NCBI GenBank assembly: GCA_041487355.1 | Contig: JBGPND010000077.1 | Coordinates: forward strand, 1-21,550 | Reading direction: 5' to 3' | From: JAMXLO01 sp041487355 | Lineage (GTDB): Bacteria > Pseudomonadota > Alphaproteobacteria > Acetobacterales > Acetobacteraceae | DNA length: 21,550 bases | In this document: positions 1 through 7,543 of the stretch, one piece after another | Position numbering within the stretch: the first letter of the stretch is position 1 | How the letters are laid out: every line of letters starts with the position of its first letter | Made by a program: the position numbers and the translations under genes | The notes under the pieces: generated by a model | What the model was told of the DNA's origin: nothing | The model's input: only the letters and a program-made list of their open reading frames with translations | Databases searched by the model: none

Positions 1-504
1 ACCGGCACACTCCGCCCGTGGCCCTGGACGATCAATGCCGAGGGACGCGGCCAGTTCTTTGCCAGCAAGGCACAGGCAATCGACGCAGTGCGCGCGCTGC
101 AGGCGCACGGGGTGCGGTCGATCGATGTCGGCTGCATGCAGGTCAACCTGATGCACCACCCGAATGCCTTCGCCACGCTGGACGAGGCGTTCGGCCCAAC
201 CGTCAACGCGCTCTATGCCGGCCGCTTTCTCAACACCCTCTACGGCGTCAGCGGCAGTTGGTTGCAGGCGACCGCCGCCTATCATTCCGAGACGCCCGCG
301 ATCGGCGCTGATTACCGCCGGCGCGTGATGGCACGCTGGCAACAACCATCGCTTGTGGGTGTGGCCGGATTGCCTGCAATCCAGAGCGCCTATCAGGCCT
401 TCGCACCCACCGCCCACGTCTATGCCGATTTCAAGACGGCCGATCGGGTCTACGGCGCGTTTGCCGAGCCGGTTCCTACCTTGGACCGGCTGGCCCGGCG
501 CTGA
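1..504 (+). CDS. Lytic transglycosylase, SLT-domain protein (5' end outside window)
   Basis: The frame is open from base 1 to the TGA at 502-504 and encodes about 167 residues, so the gene starts upstream of the window. The translation carries the C-terminal half of a soluble-lytic-transglycosylase fold: a GCMQVNLMHHPNAF segment (equivalent to the family's GLMQ motif), then NALYAGRFLNTLY and a W-x-x-AxAAYHSETP segment typical of the last helices of this domain. Enzymes of this family cleave the MurNAc-GlcNAc bond of peptidoglycan in the periplasm and form 1,6-anhydro-MurNAc. The catalytic glutamate and any signal peptide would lie upstream and cannot be checked. The next gene starts 18 bp downstream on the same strand. 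Family assignment is fairly firm; the specific subfamily is not known. Confidence 0.85.
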   Translation, partial: TGTLRPWPWTINAEGRGQFFASKAQAIDAVRALQAHGVRSIDVGCMQVNLMHHPNAFATLDEAFGPTVNALYAGRFLNTLYGVSGSWLQATAAYHSETPAIGADYRRRVMARWQQPSLVGVAGLPAIQSAYQAFAPTAHVYADFKTADRVYGAFAEPVPTLDRLARR

Positions 505-522
505 TCGCACCGACGGCGGCCC

Positions 523-2040
523 ATGGATGCGCGGCACCCCGCCATCGACGTGCTGGCCCGGCGCGAACGCCATGCCGCCGAGTACCGGATACGCCGGGAT
601 CCGATCGCCGCGGAGCGCCTGATCTGGCACGCTCATATCTTCCGGCACCTGGTCCATCTGCTGCCGGGCGAGACCATCCTGGAAATCGGCAGCGGCGACG
701 GCGGCTTCACGCGGGCGCTGGCGGAGATGACGCGCGGGCGCAATCCGCTGGTCGCGGCGACGGCAACCGGCCAGGCTGCCTCCGTGCCCGGCGTGGAAAC
801 GATCGCGATCGACGCATTGCCGGGTCCGATCGCCGGCCGCCGGTTCCGCTATGTGGTGGCGCAGAATGTGCTGGACCGCGATAACGTCTCCTACCTGCTC
901 GAGCATATCTTCGCACTGCTGGAGGATGGCGGACGCGCCATCTTCATCGAATCCAATCCGTGGAATCCGATGTCGGCCGCGCGGCGTGCCGTCAGCAGCC
1001 TGCTCGGCCGTCCCTATGTCCAGGCACTGCTGAGCCGGACACAACTCTACGAACTGCTGTCGGAAATCGGCTTCATCCGTGTCTCCGCCCGGTTCACCGA
1101 TTTCGTCTACCGTCCGCTGGCGCCGACCGAACGCATGGCATGGGTGATGCGCAATGCGTCGGTGCTGCTGGAAAACATGCCGCTGGTGCAGAGCCTGGCC
1201 GGGCGCATCGTGCTGCATGCCCAAAGACCGCCGCGCAATGTGGTTCGGCCGGCGGTCTCGCTGTGCGGACACGACATCCTGCGACACGCCGTGTCATTCG
1301 TGATCCCGTGCCACAACGAGGAGATGAACATACCGGCCCTGGTCGATGGCCTGCGCAGCCATTACGGCGACTACGTGCACGAGATCGTGCTGGTCAACGA
1401 CAACAGCAGCGACGGCACCGCCGCGGTGATCGATCGGCTGGCGGCGGACGATCCCCGCATCACGCCGGTCCACCGTTCGCCGCCCAATGGTGTCGGCCGT
1501 GCGTTGCGCGACGGCTACGCCGCGGCGTCAGGCCGCTGGGTCATGTCGATGGACTGCGACTTCCAGCATCTCCTGCCGGAAATGGAGGACATGTTCGATG
1601 CGGTCGCCGATGGTGCCGACGTCGTGTTCGGCAGCCGGTTCTCACGGCAGAGCGTGCTGATCAACTATCCGTTCGGCAAGATTGTTGCCAATCGTGCCTT
1701 CCACGTACTGGCCAATCTGGCGATCCGGCTGGGCAGCCTGCGCGACGTCACCAACAACCTGAAGCTGATGCGCGGCGACCTGGCGAAGCGGCTTGTCGTC
1801 AGCGAACCATGGTTTGCCGCCAATGCCGAGATCGGCCTGCAATTGGCCCTGATGGGCGAGGCAATCCGCGAGGTGCCGATCTCCTGGATCAATCGCACGT
1901 TCGACATGGGCCAGAGCTCGTTCAAGGTGCTGAAATCCGGCGCGGGCTATGCGAGGGTGCTGTGGCGGTTCGCCAGGGTGACGCGCTTCGGCAGCCGCCG
2001 CCTGCAAGCCGGGCAGTTCGCCAAGGCATGCAGCACCTGA
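523..2040 (+). CDS. Bifunctional SAM-dependent methyltransferase / GT2 glycosyltransferase fusion
   Basis: The 505-residue protein has two domains. The N-terminal half (about residues 35-235) is a class I SAM-dependent methyltransferase with motif I LEIGSGDGG at 53-61. The C-terminal half (about 256-490) is a family 2 glycosyltransferase resembling dolichol/polyprenyl-phosphate mannosyltransferases: VSFVIPCHNEE at 257-267, VNDNSSDGT near 291-299, and the metal/nucleotide-binding DCD at 344-346 followed by QH at 348-349. No transmembrane helices are evident in the GT half. The gene overlaps the next methyltransferase by 13 bp, and an epimerase follows, so a role in building or decorating a surface glycan or lipid-linked sugar is inferred. 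Donor, acceptor and methylation target are unknown. The start at 523 is the first ATG after the upstream stop; only a weak GGCGG lies before it. Confidence 0.85.
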   Translation: MDARHPAIDVLARRERHAAEYRIRRDPIAAERLIWHAHIFRHLVHLLPGETILEIGSGDGGFTRALAEMTRGRNPLVAATATGQAASVPGVETIAIDALPGPIAGRRFRYVVAQNVLDRDNVSYLLEHIFALLEDGGRAIFIESNPWNPMSAARRAVSSLLGRPYVQALLSRTQLYELLSEIGFIRVSARFTDFVYRPLAPTERMAWVMRNASVLLENMPLVQSLAGRIVLHAQRPPRNVVRPAVSLCGHDILRHAVSFVIPCHNEEMNIPALVDGLRSHYGDYVHEIVLVNDNSSDGTAAVIDRLAADDPRITPVHRSPPNGVGRALRDGYAAASGRWVMSMDCDFQHLLPEMEDMFDAVADGADVVFGSRFSRQSVLINYPFGKIVANRAFHVLANLAIRLGSLRDVTNNLKLMRGDLAKRLVVSEPWFAANAEIGLQLALMGEAIREVPISWINRTFDMGQSSFKVLKSGAGYARVLWRFARVTRFGSRRLQAGQFAKACST

Positions 2041-2909
2041 ACGCCTGCCCCGTCTGCGATGCTGCGTCGTTCGTCGAACGTTATCCGGCAACCTTCGATG
2101 GCGACTGGCGTGACGCGGTGCCCTATTTCCTCACCGGCCGCACCAAGGCGGTGCATGGCCGGATCGTCCGTTGCCGCGACTGCGGCTTCACCTTCACCTC
2201 GCCGCAGTTCACCGCGGTGGAATACGCTCGTATCTACGCATCCGTGCACGCGGGCGGCGGGGGTGGCAGCCCGCCGCAGGCACGCTTTGCCGCACTGGCG
2301 CGGCTGGTGCGGCAGACCGAGACCGGCGGCCGGTTCCTGGACTTCGGCTGCGGCAGCGGTGCGTTCCTCGATGCCATGCCAGGCTATGATGCCATCGGCT
2401 TCGAGGTGGCCGCCGACATCCCGGAGGGGGTGGTGGGGCGCGACCGGTTCGTTACCGGCGACATCCTGGCCGACACATTGCCGACGGCGGGCCTGTCGCC
2501 CGCCAGCTTCGATTTCATCGTCGCCTGGGACGTGCTCGAGCACCTCGCCGCCCCCGCACAGCAGATGCAGCGGTTGAATACTTTGTTGAAACCAGGTGGG
2601 CGGCTGTATCTGACGATCCCGAACAATGCCAGTTGGGCCGCCCGCGTGTCGGGCGAGAAATGGAATATGCTGCTGCTGGAACATCTGTGGTATTTCGACC
2701 CGACGACGTTGACGCGGTTGCTCGATCGTTGCGGCTTCGCGGTCAACGCGGTCAAGCCGATCGGCTACCCGGTTGATCTGGCCACCGTGCTCCGGCGGGC
2801 CCGCCAGACCTACGGTGGCTGGGTACCGCCGGCCCCCGCATTCCTGGCGAAACTCGTCGTCAATCTGCCGATCGGCCTGATGTTCGTCAGGGCCATCAGG
2901 CCTGCCTGA
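2028..2909 (+). CDS. Class I SAM-dependent methyltransferase with N-terminal Cys4 zinc motif
   Basis: The 293-residue protein starts at the ATG at 2028, 13 bp inside the end of the previous gene, which suggests translational coupling. The frame is open far upstream, but homology begins here: C7-x-x-C10 and C49-x-x-C52 form a zinc-ribbon-like module seen in sugar C- or O-methyltransferases. It is followed by motif I FLDFGCGSG (103-111) and the WDVLEHL segment (167-173) of the Methyltransf_23 type. A lipid- or nucleotide-sugar methyl transfer is plausible because the neighbours are a GT2 fusion and a nucleotide-sugar epimerase. The TylM/NovU-type C-methyltransferases share the Cys4 module, but those are longer (about 400 residues), so substrate cannot be inferred. 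Confidence 0.85.
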   Translation: MQHLNACPVCDAASFVERYPATFDGDWRDAVPYFLTGRTKAVHGRIVRCRDCGFTFTSPQFTAVEYARIYASVHAGGGGGSPPQARFAALARLVRQTETGGRFLDFGCGSGAFLDAMPGYDAIGFEVAADIPEGVVGRDRFVTGDILADTLPTAGLSPASFDFIVAWDVLEHLAAPAQQMQRLNTLLKPGGRLYLTIPNNASWAARVSGEKWNMLLLEHLWYFDPTTLTRLLDRCGFAVNAVKPIGYPVDLATVLRRARQTYGGWVPPAPAFLAKLVVNLPIGLMFVRAIRPA

Positions 2910-2934
2910 CCATGCGTGCGCGAGGAAAACCAGG

Positions 2935-4017
2935 ATGGATGTAGCGATCATCACCGGATCCGCCGGACTTATCGGCTCCGAGGCGGTCGGTTTCTTTGCC
3001 GACCAGGGGCTGCGCGTTGTCGGCATCGACAACGACATGCGCAGCGTCTTCTTCGGTGCCGACGCATCCACGGCATGGAACCGTCGTCAATTGGAAGCGT
3101 CCGTGCGCGGCTATACCCATGTCGATGCAGACATCCGCGATGCCGATGCCATGGAAGCGGTGTTCCGGAAATATGCCGGATCGATCGCGACCGTGATTCA
3201 CACGGCAGCACAGCCATCGCACGACTGGGCGGCGAAGGATCCGATCACCGACTTCACCGTGAACGCCAACGGCACCCTGGTGCTGCTGGAGATGGTCCGC
3301 CGCTACGCTCCCACTTCGCCGTTCATCTTCATGAGCACGAACAAGGTCTACGGCGACACGCCGAACCGCCTGCCGCTGGTGGAGCAGGCCACCCGTTGGG
3401 AGTGCGACCCGTCCCATCCATACGGCGTTCACGGCATCGATGAGAGCATGAGCATCGATACGACGATGCACAGTCTGTTCGGCGTGTCCAAGGCGTCGGC
3501 CGATCTGATGGTGCAGGAATATGGCCGCTATTTCGGCATCCCGACCGCGTGCTTCCGTGGCGGATGCCTGACCGGTCCGGCACATTCGGGTGCGCCGCTG
3601 CACGGTTTCCTGAGTTGGCTGGTGAAGTGCGCCATCACCGGTCAGCACTACACGGTGCTTGGCTACAAGGGGAAGCAGGTGCGTGACAACATCCACGCCT
3701 ATGATCTCGTCACCGCACTGTGGCACTTCTTCCAGAAGCCGCGGATTGGCGAAGTCTACAACATGGGCGGCAGCCGGCATTCGCAGTGTTCGATGCTGGA
3801 GGCGATCGCGATCTGCGAACGGCTGACGGGCCGGCCGATGAACTGGAGCTACAGCGAGGATAATCGCGCCGGCGACCACATCTGGTGGGTCTCCGACGTG
3901 CGCAAGTTCCAGAGCCACTATCCGGACTGGCGCTATCGCTACGATCTGGATGGGCTGCTCGGCGAGATTCATGCCGCTCTGGCAGACCGTGTCGGCGGAC
4001 AGGTCGCCGTGGCCTGA
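2935..4017 (+). CDS. NAD-dependent epimerase, CDP-paratose/tyvelose 2-epimerase-like (extended SDR)
   Basis: The 360-residue protein has the extended-SDR Rossmann fingerprint GSAGLIG (8-14), the STNKVYGD motif (134-141), and a block MVQEYGRYF...FRGGCLTGP...KGKQVRDNI characteristic of the RfbE-like CDP-paratose/tyvelose 2-epimerase group. Such enzymes epimerise a nucleotide-activated sugar through a transient keto intermediate using bound NAD. The position where SDRs normally have the catalytic Tyr of YxxxK is Phe182, with Lys186 retained. The start ATG at 2935 has a GAGGA Shine-Dalgarno at 2922-2926. The gene is 25 bp after the methyltransferase in the same direction and ends 9 bp from a convergent gene. 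The actual sugar is not determined; a related GDP- or UDP-sugar epimerase is possible. Confidence 0.85.
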   Translation: MDVAIITGSAGLIGSEAVGFFADQGLRVVGIDNDMRSVFFGADASTAWNRRQLEASVRGYTHVDADIRDADAMEAVFRKYAGSIATVIHTAAQPSHDWAAKDPITDFTVNANGTLVLLEMVRRYAPTSPFIFMSTNKVYGDTPNRLPLVEQATRWECDPSHPYGVHGIDESMSIDTTMHSLFGVSKASADLMVQEYGRYFGIPTACFRGGCLTGPAHSGAPLHGFLSWLVKCAITGQHYTVLGYKGKQVRDNIHAYDLVTALWHFFQKPRIGEVYNMGGSRHSQCSMLEAIAICERLTGRPMNWSYSEDNRAGDHIWWVSDVRKFQSHYPDWRYRYDLDGLLGEIHAALADRVGGQVAVA

Positions 4018-4026
4018 CCCCACGTG

Positions 4027-5205
4027 TCAGTATGACCGCGGCATGCCCAGCACGTGCTGGCCGAGATAGCTGAGGATCAGATTGGTGGAGATCGGCGCGA
4101 TCTGGAAGATGCGGCACTCGCGCCACTTCCGCTCGATGTCGTATTCGCGCGCATAGCCGAAACCGCCATGCGTCTGCATCGCGGTATCGGCGGCATGCCA
4201 CGCCGCCTCCGAAGCGAGCAGCTTGGCAAGGTTCGCTTCCTCGCCGCAGGGTTGCCCCGCATCGAACAACGCCGCCGCCGCGCGGTTCATCAGATCCGCC
4301 GCGCGAGTCTCGGCATAGGCGCGCGCGATCGGGAACTGCACGCCCTGGTTGGCGCCGATCGGCCGCTCGAACACGACGCGCTCATTGGCATAGCGGGCCG
4401 CCTTGCGAATGAAAAAATGCGCATCGCCGATCGCCTCGGCCGCGACCAGGATGCGTTCTGCGTTCAGTCCGTCGAGAATGTAGCGGAACCCTTTGTTCTC
4501 CTCGCCGATCAGATTCTCCGCCGGCACCGGCACGTTATCGAAGAAGATCTCCGTCGTCTGGTGGTTGATCATGGTCTGAAGCTTGCGGATTTCCATCCCC
4601 TGTTTGCGCGCCTCGCGCATGTCCACCAGGAACACGGACAGCCCCTCGGTGCGACGCTTCACCTGCTCCACCGACGTGGTGCGCGCGAGCAGCAGCATCA
4701 GGTCGGATTGCAGCGCGCGAGAGGTCCAGACCTTCTGGCCGTTGATGATGTAGCGGTCGCCGTCACGCACGGCCCGGGTCTTCAGCTTCGTCGTATCGGA
4801 GCCGGTGGTCGGCTCGGTCACGCCGAACGCCTGCAGACGCAACCGGCCGGTGGCGATCTCCGGCAGGTAGCGGCGCTTCTGCTCTTCGCTGCCGTGACGC
4901 AGCAATGTGCCCATGATGTACATCTGCGCGTGGCAGGCGCCGGCGTTGCAGCCGGATGCGTGGATCTCCTCCAGGATCGCCGCGCCGGCACGGATCGGCA
5001 GGCCGGAACCGCCGTACTCTTCGGGAATCAACGCCGCGAGATAACCGGACTCGGTAAGCTCCTGCACAAACTTCTCCGGATAGACATCTTCATCTTCGAT
5101 GCCGCGCCAGTAGCTGCCAGGATATTTCTCGCAGATTGCTCGGATCGATTCACGGATTTCCCGATAGTCCTCGCCCAGTGGAACCATCGCCGTATCATCC
5201 GCCAT
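4027..5205 (-). CDS. Acyl-CoA dehydrogenase
   Basis: The 392-residue flavoprotein is of normal family length. It shows the N-terminal helical domain with IPEEYGGSG (60-67), the FAD/substrate motif AFGVTEPTTGSD (126-137), and the C-terminal QTHGGFGYAREYDIERKWRE stretch (344-363). It should catalyse FAD-dependent alpha,beta-dehydrogenation of an acyl-CoA. The position of the MCAD-type catalytic glutamate near the C-terminus is Pro371 (segment IFQIAPIST). Glu250 in GLNAER matches the alternative catalytic base used by isovaleryl-CoA and long-chain enzymes, so activity is probably retained. A strong AAGGAGG Shine-Dalgarno (plus-strand 5211-5217) lies 5 nt before the ATG and fixes the start. It is the second gene of an operon, 17 bp after the alcohol dehydrogenase. 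Substrate unknown. Confidence 0.93.
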   Translation of the reverse strand: MADDTAMVPLGEDYREIRESIRAICEKYPGSYWRGIEDEDVYPEKFVQELTESGYLAALIPEEYGGSGLPIRAGAAILEEIHASGCNAGACHAQMYIMGTLLRHGSEEQKRRYLPEIATGRLRLQAFGVTEPTTGSDTTKLKTRAVRDGDRYIINGQKVWTSRALQSDLMLLLARTTSVEQVKRRTEGLSVFLVDMREARKQGMEIRKLQTMINHQTTEIFFDNVPVPAENLIGEENKGFRYILDGLNAERILVAAEAIGDAHFFIRKAARYANERVVFERPIGANQGVQFPIARAYAETRAADLMNRAAAALFDAGQPCGEEANLAKLLASEAAWHAADTAMQTHGGFGYAREYDIERKWRECRIFQIAPISTNLILSYLGQHVLGMPRSY

Positions 5206-5222
5206 GTCGTCCTCCTTCGGCT

Positions 5223-6392
5223 CTACCAGGCCATCTCGATGATTTCCCGCACATGCTCCGGCCGGTCAATCCTGCGCGGATTGTTGCGCACCAGCAGATT
5301 GTGCATCGCGTCCTGGCAGATCGTCTCGATATGCGCGCGCGTGATGCCGACATCGCGCAGCCGGTATGGCCGGCCCAATGCCTGGATGAAATCAAGCACG
5401 GCATCCGCCGCATCGAGATCGGGTCGCCCCAGCGCCTCGCTTACCGCGCGCTGGCGCTCGCCGTTCACCAACTGGTTGAACCGCAAAACGCTCGGCAGCA
5501 GCACGCACGAACAATCGCCGTGCGGCACGTCGGCAAGCGCGGAAAGATGCCAGGACAGCCCGTGGCTGGCGCCGTACTGCATGCGCATCATGCCCGTCGA
5601 GGCGAGCCACACGCCGACCAGCGATTCCAGTCTGGCGTCCAGGTCGTCGGGCGCGACGACGACGCGCCGCAGCGAGCGGTTCAGCATGCCGAGTGCCTTC
5701 ACCGTGGTGGCGTCGCTGAACGGCGTCGGGTGCTTCGAGCACAGCGACCCGATCGCGTGATCCACCGCGCGCATGCCGCTCGACAGCCATACCCACATCG
5801 GCGTGTGGACGCTGATCGCCGCATCGAGGATCACCGCTGGCGCGGCAAGGTCCGCATGGATGTAGATGTCCTTGATGTGGCGCTCCGGATCCGTCGAACC
5901 GGTGGTATGGCTCCATTCGGCGCCCGACAGAGTGGTCGGGATCGCAATCTGGCGCAGCGACGGCGCCGCGATGGCGGGCATCGTGGTGTGTCCGACGTCA
6001 TCGGTGCGGACACGGAATGCATCGAGCTGCCGCGGGTCGGTGATGTGCTCGGCCAGGCAAAGCTGCACCATCTTGCCGGTATCCAGCGCCGAACCGCCGC
6101 CGATGGCGATCAGCAGACCAGGCGATGCAGCGCGTGCCGCCGCGGCGGCCGCAATCGCGCTCGCGCGCGGCACATGCGGCTCGACATCGTCGAACAGACC
6201 GGCGAAGCGGTTGCCCAGCAGGCTGCGCAGTTGCATGACCACATCGGTTCTGTGGCTCAGCGAACGCGTCGCAACGACGAAAATCCGCTGCGCATCATGG
6301 TGGGCGAGTTCCTCCGCCAGTGCCTCGGCCAGCGGTTTGCCGAAAATCACGCGCTCCTGGCGAAAATATTCGTAGGTGCCTGGCTGGATCAT
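5223..6392 (-). CDS. Iron-type alcohol dehydrogenase family protein (maleylacetate-reductase-like)
   Basis: The 389-residue protein belongs to the group III dehydrogenase family. It has an N-terminal Rossmann-like domain with the NAD(P)-binding motif AIGGGSALDTGK (96-107) and a helical C-terminal domain. Compared with FucO-type metal ligands (Asp, His, His, His with spacings of 4 and 14), His212, His277 and His291 are present but the Asp position is Arg208. Metal-independent or altered chemistry of the maleylacetate reductase kind is therefore possible. It is the first gene of a two-gene operon with the acyl-CoA dehydrogenase. Its upstream region is shared with the divergent substrate-binding-protein pseudogene, suggesting an old divergent catabolic unit. 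The substrate cannot be inferred. Confidence 0.87.
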   Translation of the reverse strand: MIQPGTYEYFRQERVIFGKPLAEALAEELAHHDAQRIFVVATRSLSHRTDVVMQLRSLLGNRFAGLFDDVEPHVPRASAIAAAAAARAASPGLLIAIGGGSALDTGKMVQLCLAEHITDPRQLDAFRVRTDDVGHTTMPAIAAPSLRQIAIPTTLSGAEWSHTTGSTDPERHIKDIYIHADLAAPAVILDAAISVHTPMWVWLSSGMRAVDHAIGSLCSKHPTPFSDATTVKALGMLNRSLRRVVVAPDDLDARLESLVGVWLASTGMMRMQYGASHGLSWHLSALADVPHGDCSCVLLPSVLRFNQLVNGERQRAVSEALGRPDLDAADAVLDFIQALGRPYRLRDVGITRAHIETICQDAMHNLLVRNNPRRIDRPEHVREIIEMAW

Positions 6393-6444
6393 CGCCGGAC
6401 GCTAGCCTTGGGCATGCGAGCCAGTCAACGAAACCAGGTGTTGT

Positions 6445-6468
6445 TGACGCTCCGGAGAGCGAGCGTCA
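6445..6468. promoter_or_regulatory. 8-bp inverted repeat in a divergent intergenic region
   Basis: TGACGCTC at 6445-6452 is the exact reverse complement of GAGCGTCA at 6461-6468, with 8 nt between them. It lies between the start of the alcohol dehydrogenase (minus strand, 6392) and the start of the substrate-binding-protein pseudogene (plus strand, 6505). This is where an operator for a divergent promoter would be expected. No regulator gene is adjacent, and chance occurrence is possible. Confidence 0.3.
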
Positions 6469-6504
6469 CGATCCCGTCGTGCCGGCCGTCTGACCGGGGG
6501 GGCA

Positions 6505-7022
6505 GTGCGCCTGTTGGTCTTTCTCGTCTGCTGCGCGGCAAGTTGGCCCGCGGCCGCCCAGCTACCGTCGCCGGTAGTGGATGGCGAGCGGATTGCCACG
6601 CCGGACCTGGTGTCGGCAGCATGCGCCGAAGGCTAGGTCGTCTACTATACCGCGCAGCGCGACGGCGACGAACGCGCGATCATCCAGCCGTTTCAGCGCA
6701 CCTTTCCCTGCGTCCGCGTTTCGATCATTAGCGCCGTCACTGGACGGCTGTACGAGCGTATCCAGACCGAATCGCGTGCCGGCAGGGCCGCGGCGGACGT
6801 CGTCCTGACCACCGACGAGGCGCTGACGCAGCGCATGATCGATGACAAGCTGCTGCGGCCATGGAACCCGCCGTCAGCAGATGCCTATCCGCCCAACACA
6901 CGCCAGGAAGGCTGATGGTACGCCGCGTTGGAGCCGAAGCTCTTCACCAGCTACAGCTCGGTCGATCTGTCTGTCGCGCGCGGCGAGACGGATATCGGCT
7001 CGGGGGCCATCCACCCCATCAA
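6505..7022 (+). pseudogene. ABC-type extracellular substrate-binding protein, decayed (two nonsense codons, 3' end lost)
   Basis: Reading from GTG at 6505 gives a signal peptide (VRLLVFLVCCAASWPAAAQ), then a typical periplasmic binding-protein start with VVYYTAQRDGDE, QPFQRTFP, TGRLYERIQTE, AADVVLTTDE and DDKLLRPW. These are features of the Fe(III)/thiamine-type solute-binding family (SBP_bac family 1/6). The frame is broken by TAG at 6634-6636 (between AEG and VVYY, where homologues normally have Lys or another polar residue) and TGA at 6913-6915 (within a W/Y-rich segment). After the second stop the segment FTSYSSVDLSVARGETDIG (codons ~147-165) still looks like a binding protein. It comes earlier than expected for a ~340-residue protein, so an internal deletion is likely. 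Homology ends near 7022, where a group II intron remnant begins. It is a non-functional relic. Confidence 0.75.
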
Positions 7023-7030
7023 GCCCGGGG

Positions 7031-7543
7031 ATGTTCGGCCGCCATGCGGCGGTTCGACGCGAACAGCGCGGGATGGGCAAACCGGAAACCTTCAGCTTCC
7101 TGGGTTTCACCTTCATCTGTGGCAAATCGCGGCGGAGCAAGTTGCTGCTCTGGCGGAAGTCCCGACGCGACCGGCTGCAGGCGAAGCTCCTGGCGATGAA
7201 GGAGGCGATGCGGCGGCGGATGCACCAGCCGATCCCCCCACAAGGGGAATGGCTGCGGCAGGTGGTCACCGGGTATCTTGCCTATCATGCGGTGCCGACC
7301 AACATCTGGGCGCTCCAGACCTTCCGCGACTGCGTTGTCGATCGCTGGCGGCGATTGCTGCGGCGACGCGGCCAGCGGGACAAAACGACGTGGGAGCGGA
7401 TCAAGCGGTTGGCGGACGACTACCTGCCACGACCCAGCATCCTTCATCCTTGGCCAGAGCAACGCTTCGCCGTCAAACACCCAAGGTGGGAGCCGTATGC
7501 GGGAATGCCGCCCGTACGGTTCTGTGCGGGGGGCGCGCAGTAA
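7031..7543 (+). pseudogene. Group II intron reverse transcriptase/maturase, C-terminal fragment
   Basis: The frame ending at TAA 7541-7543 encodes FGRHAAVRREQRGMGKPETF, then SFLGFTFICGK, RRRMHQPIPPQGEWLR, YHAVPTN, TTWERIKRLADDYLP and ILHPWPEQRFAVKHPRWEPYAG. These blocks are diagnostic of the end of the RT thumb and the maturase X domain (GIIM) of bacterial intron-encoded proteins. The YADD catalytic region and all RT motifs before the GKPETF block are missing, so it cannot be an active reverse transcriptase. The last ~18 codons run through intron domain V and into domain VI, so the RNA and protein signals overlap. The frame extends upstream to 6842, but that part reads through the other pseudogene and has no RT similarity. 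Confidence 0.85.
7490..7522 (+). ncRNA. Group II intron domain V
   Basis: GAGCCGTA (7490-7497) pairs completely with TACGGTTC (7515-7522) including one G-U, and contains the catalytic AGC triad at 7491-7493. The apical stem is GCGG (7499-7502) with CCGC (7508-7511), leaving the 3'-side bulge CCG or CG expected in domain V. The total is 33 nt, one shorter than the usual 34, and the apical loop is not a clean GNRA. The catalytic helix therefore looks slightly degenerate. Confidence 0.85.

Noticed and set aside
960..2027. Upstream extension of the zinc-type methyltransferase to a 649-residue protein
   Set aside because: The extension is out-of-frame shadow of the methyltransferase/GT2 fusion. 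The Cys4 motif begins 6 residues after ATG 2028, so the short form is right.
1947..3071. 374-residue minus-strand frame opposite the methyltransferase
   Set aside because: It has shadow composition, no domain and no ribosome site. The plus-strand gene has clear motifs.
2896..4023. 375-residue minus-strand frame opposite the epimerase
   Set aside because: It mirrors the epimerase reading frame and has no recognisable motif.
4054..5760. 568-residue plus-strand open frame opposite the acyl-CoA dehydrogenase and alcohol dehydrogenase
   Set aside because: It is antisense to two well-supported genes, has low-complexity His/Arg/Leu/Asp-rich sequence and no recognisable domain. GC-rich codon bias creates such antisense frames.
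6505..7022. Stop codons in the binding-protein frame as recoding (selenocysteine or readthrough)
   Set aside because: There are two different stop types (TAG and TGA) with no SECIS-like structure noticed, plus an apparent internal deletion and a lost 3' end. Decay explains all of this.
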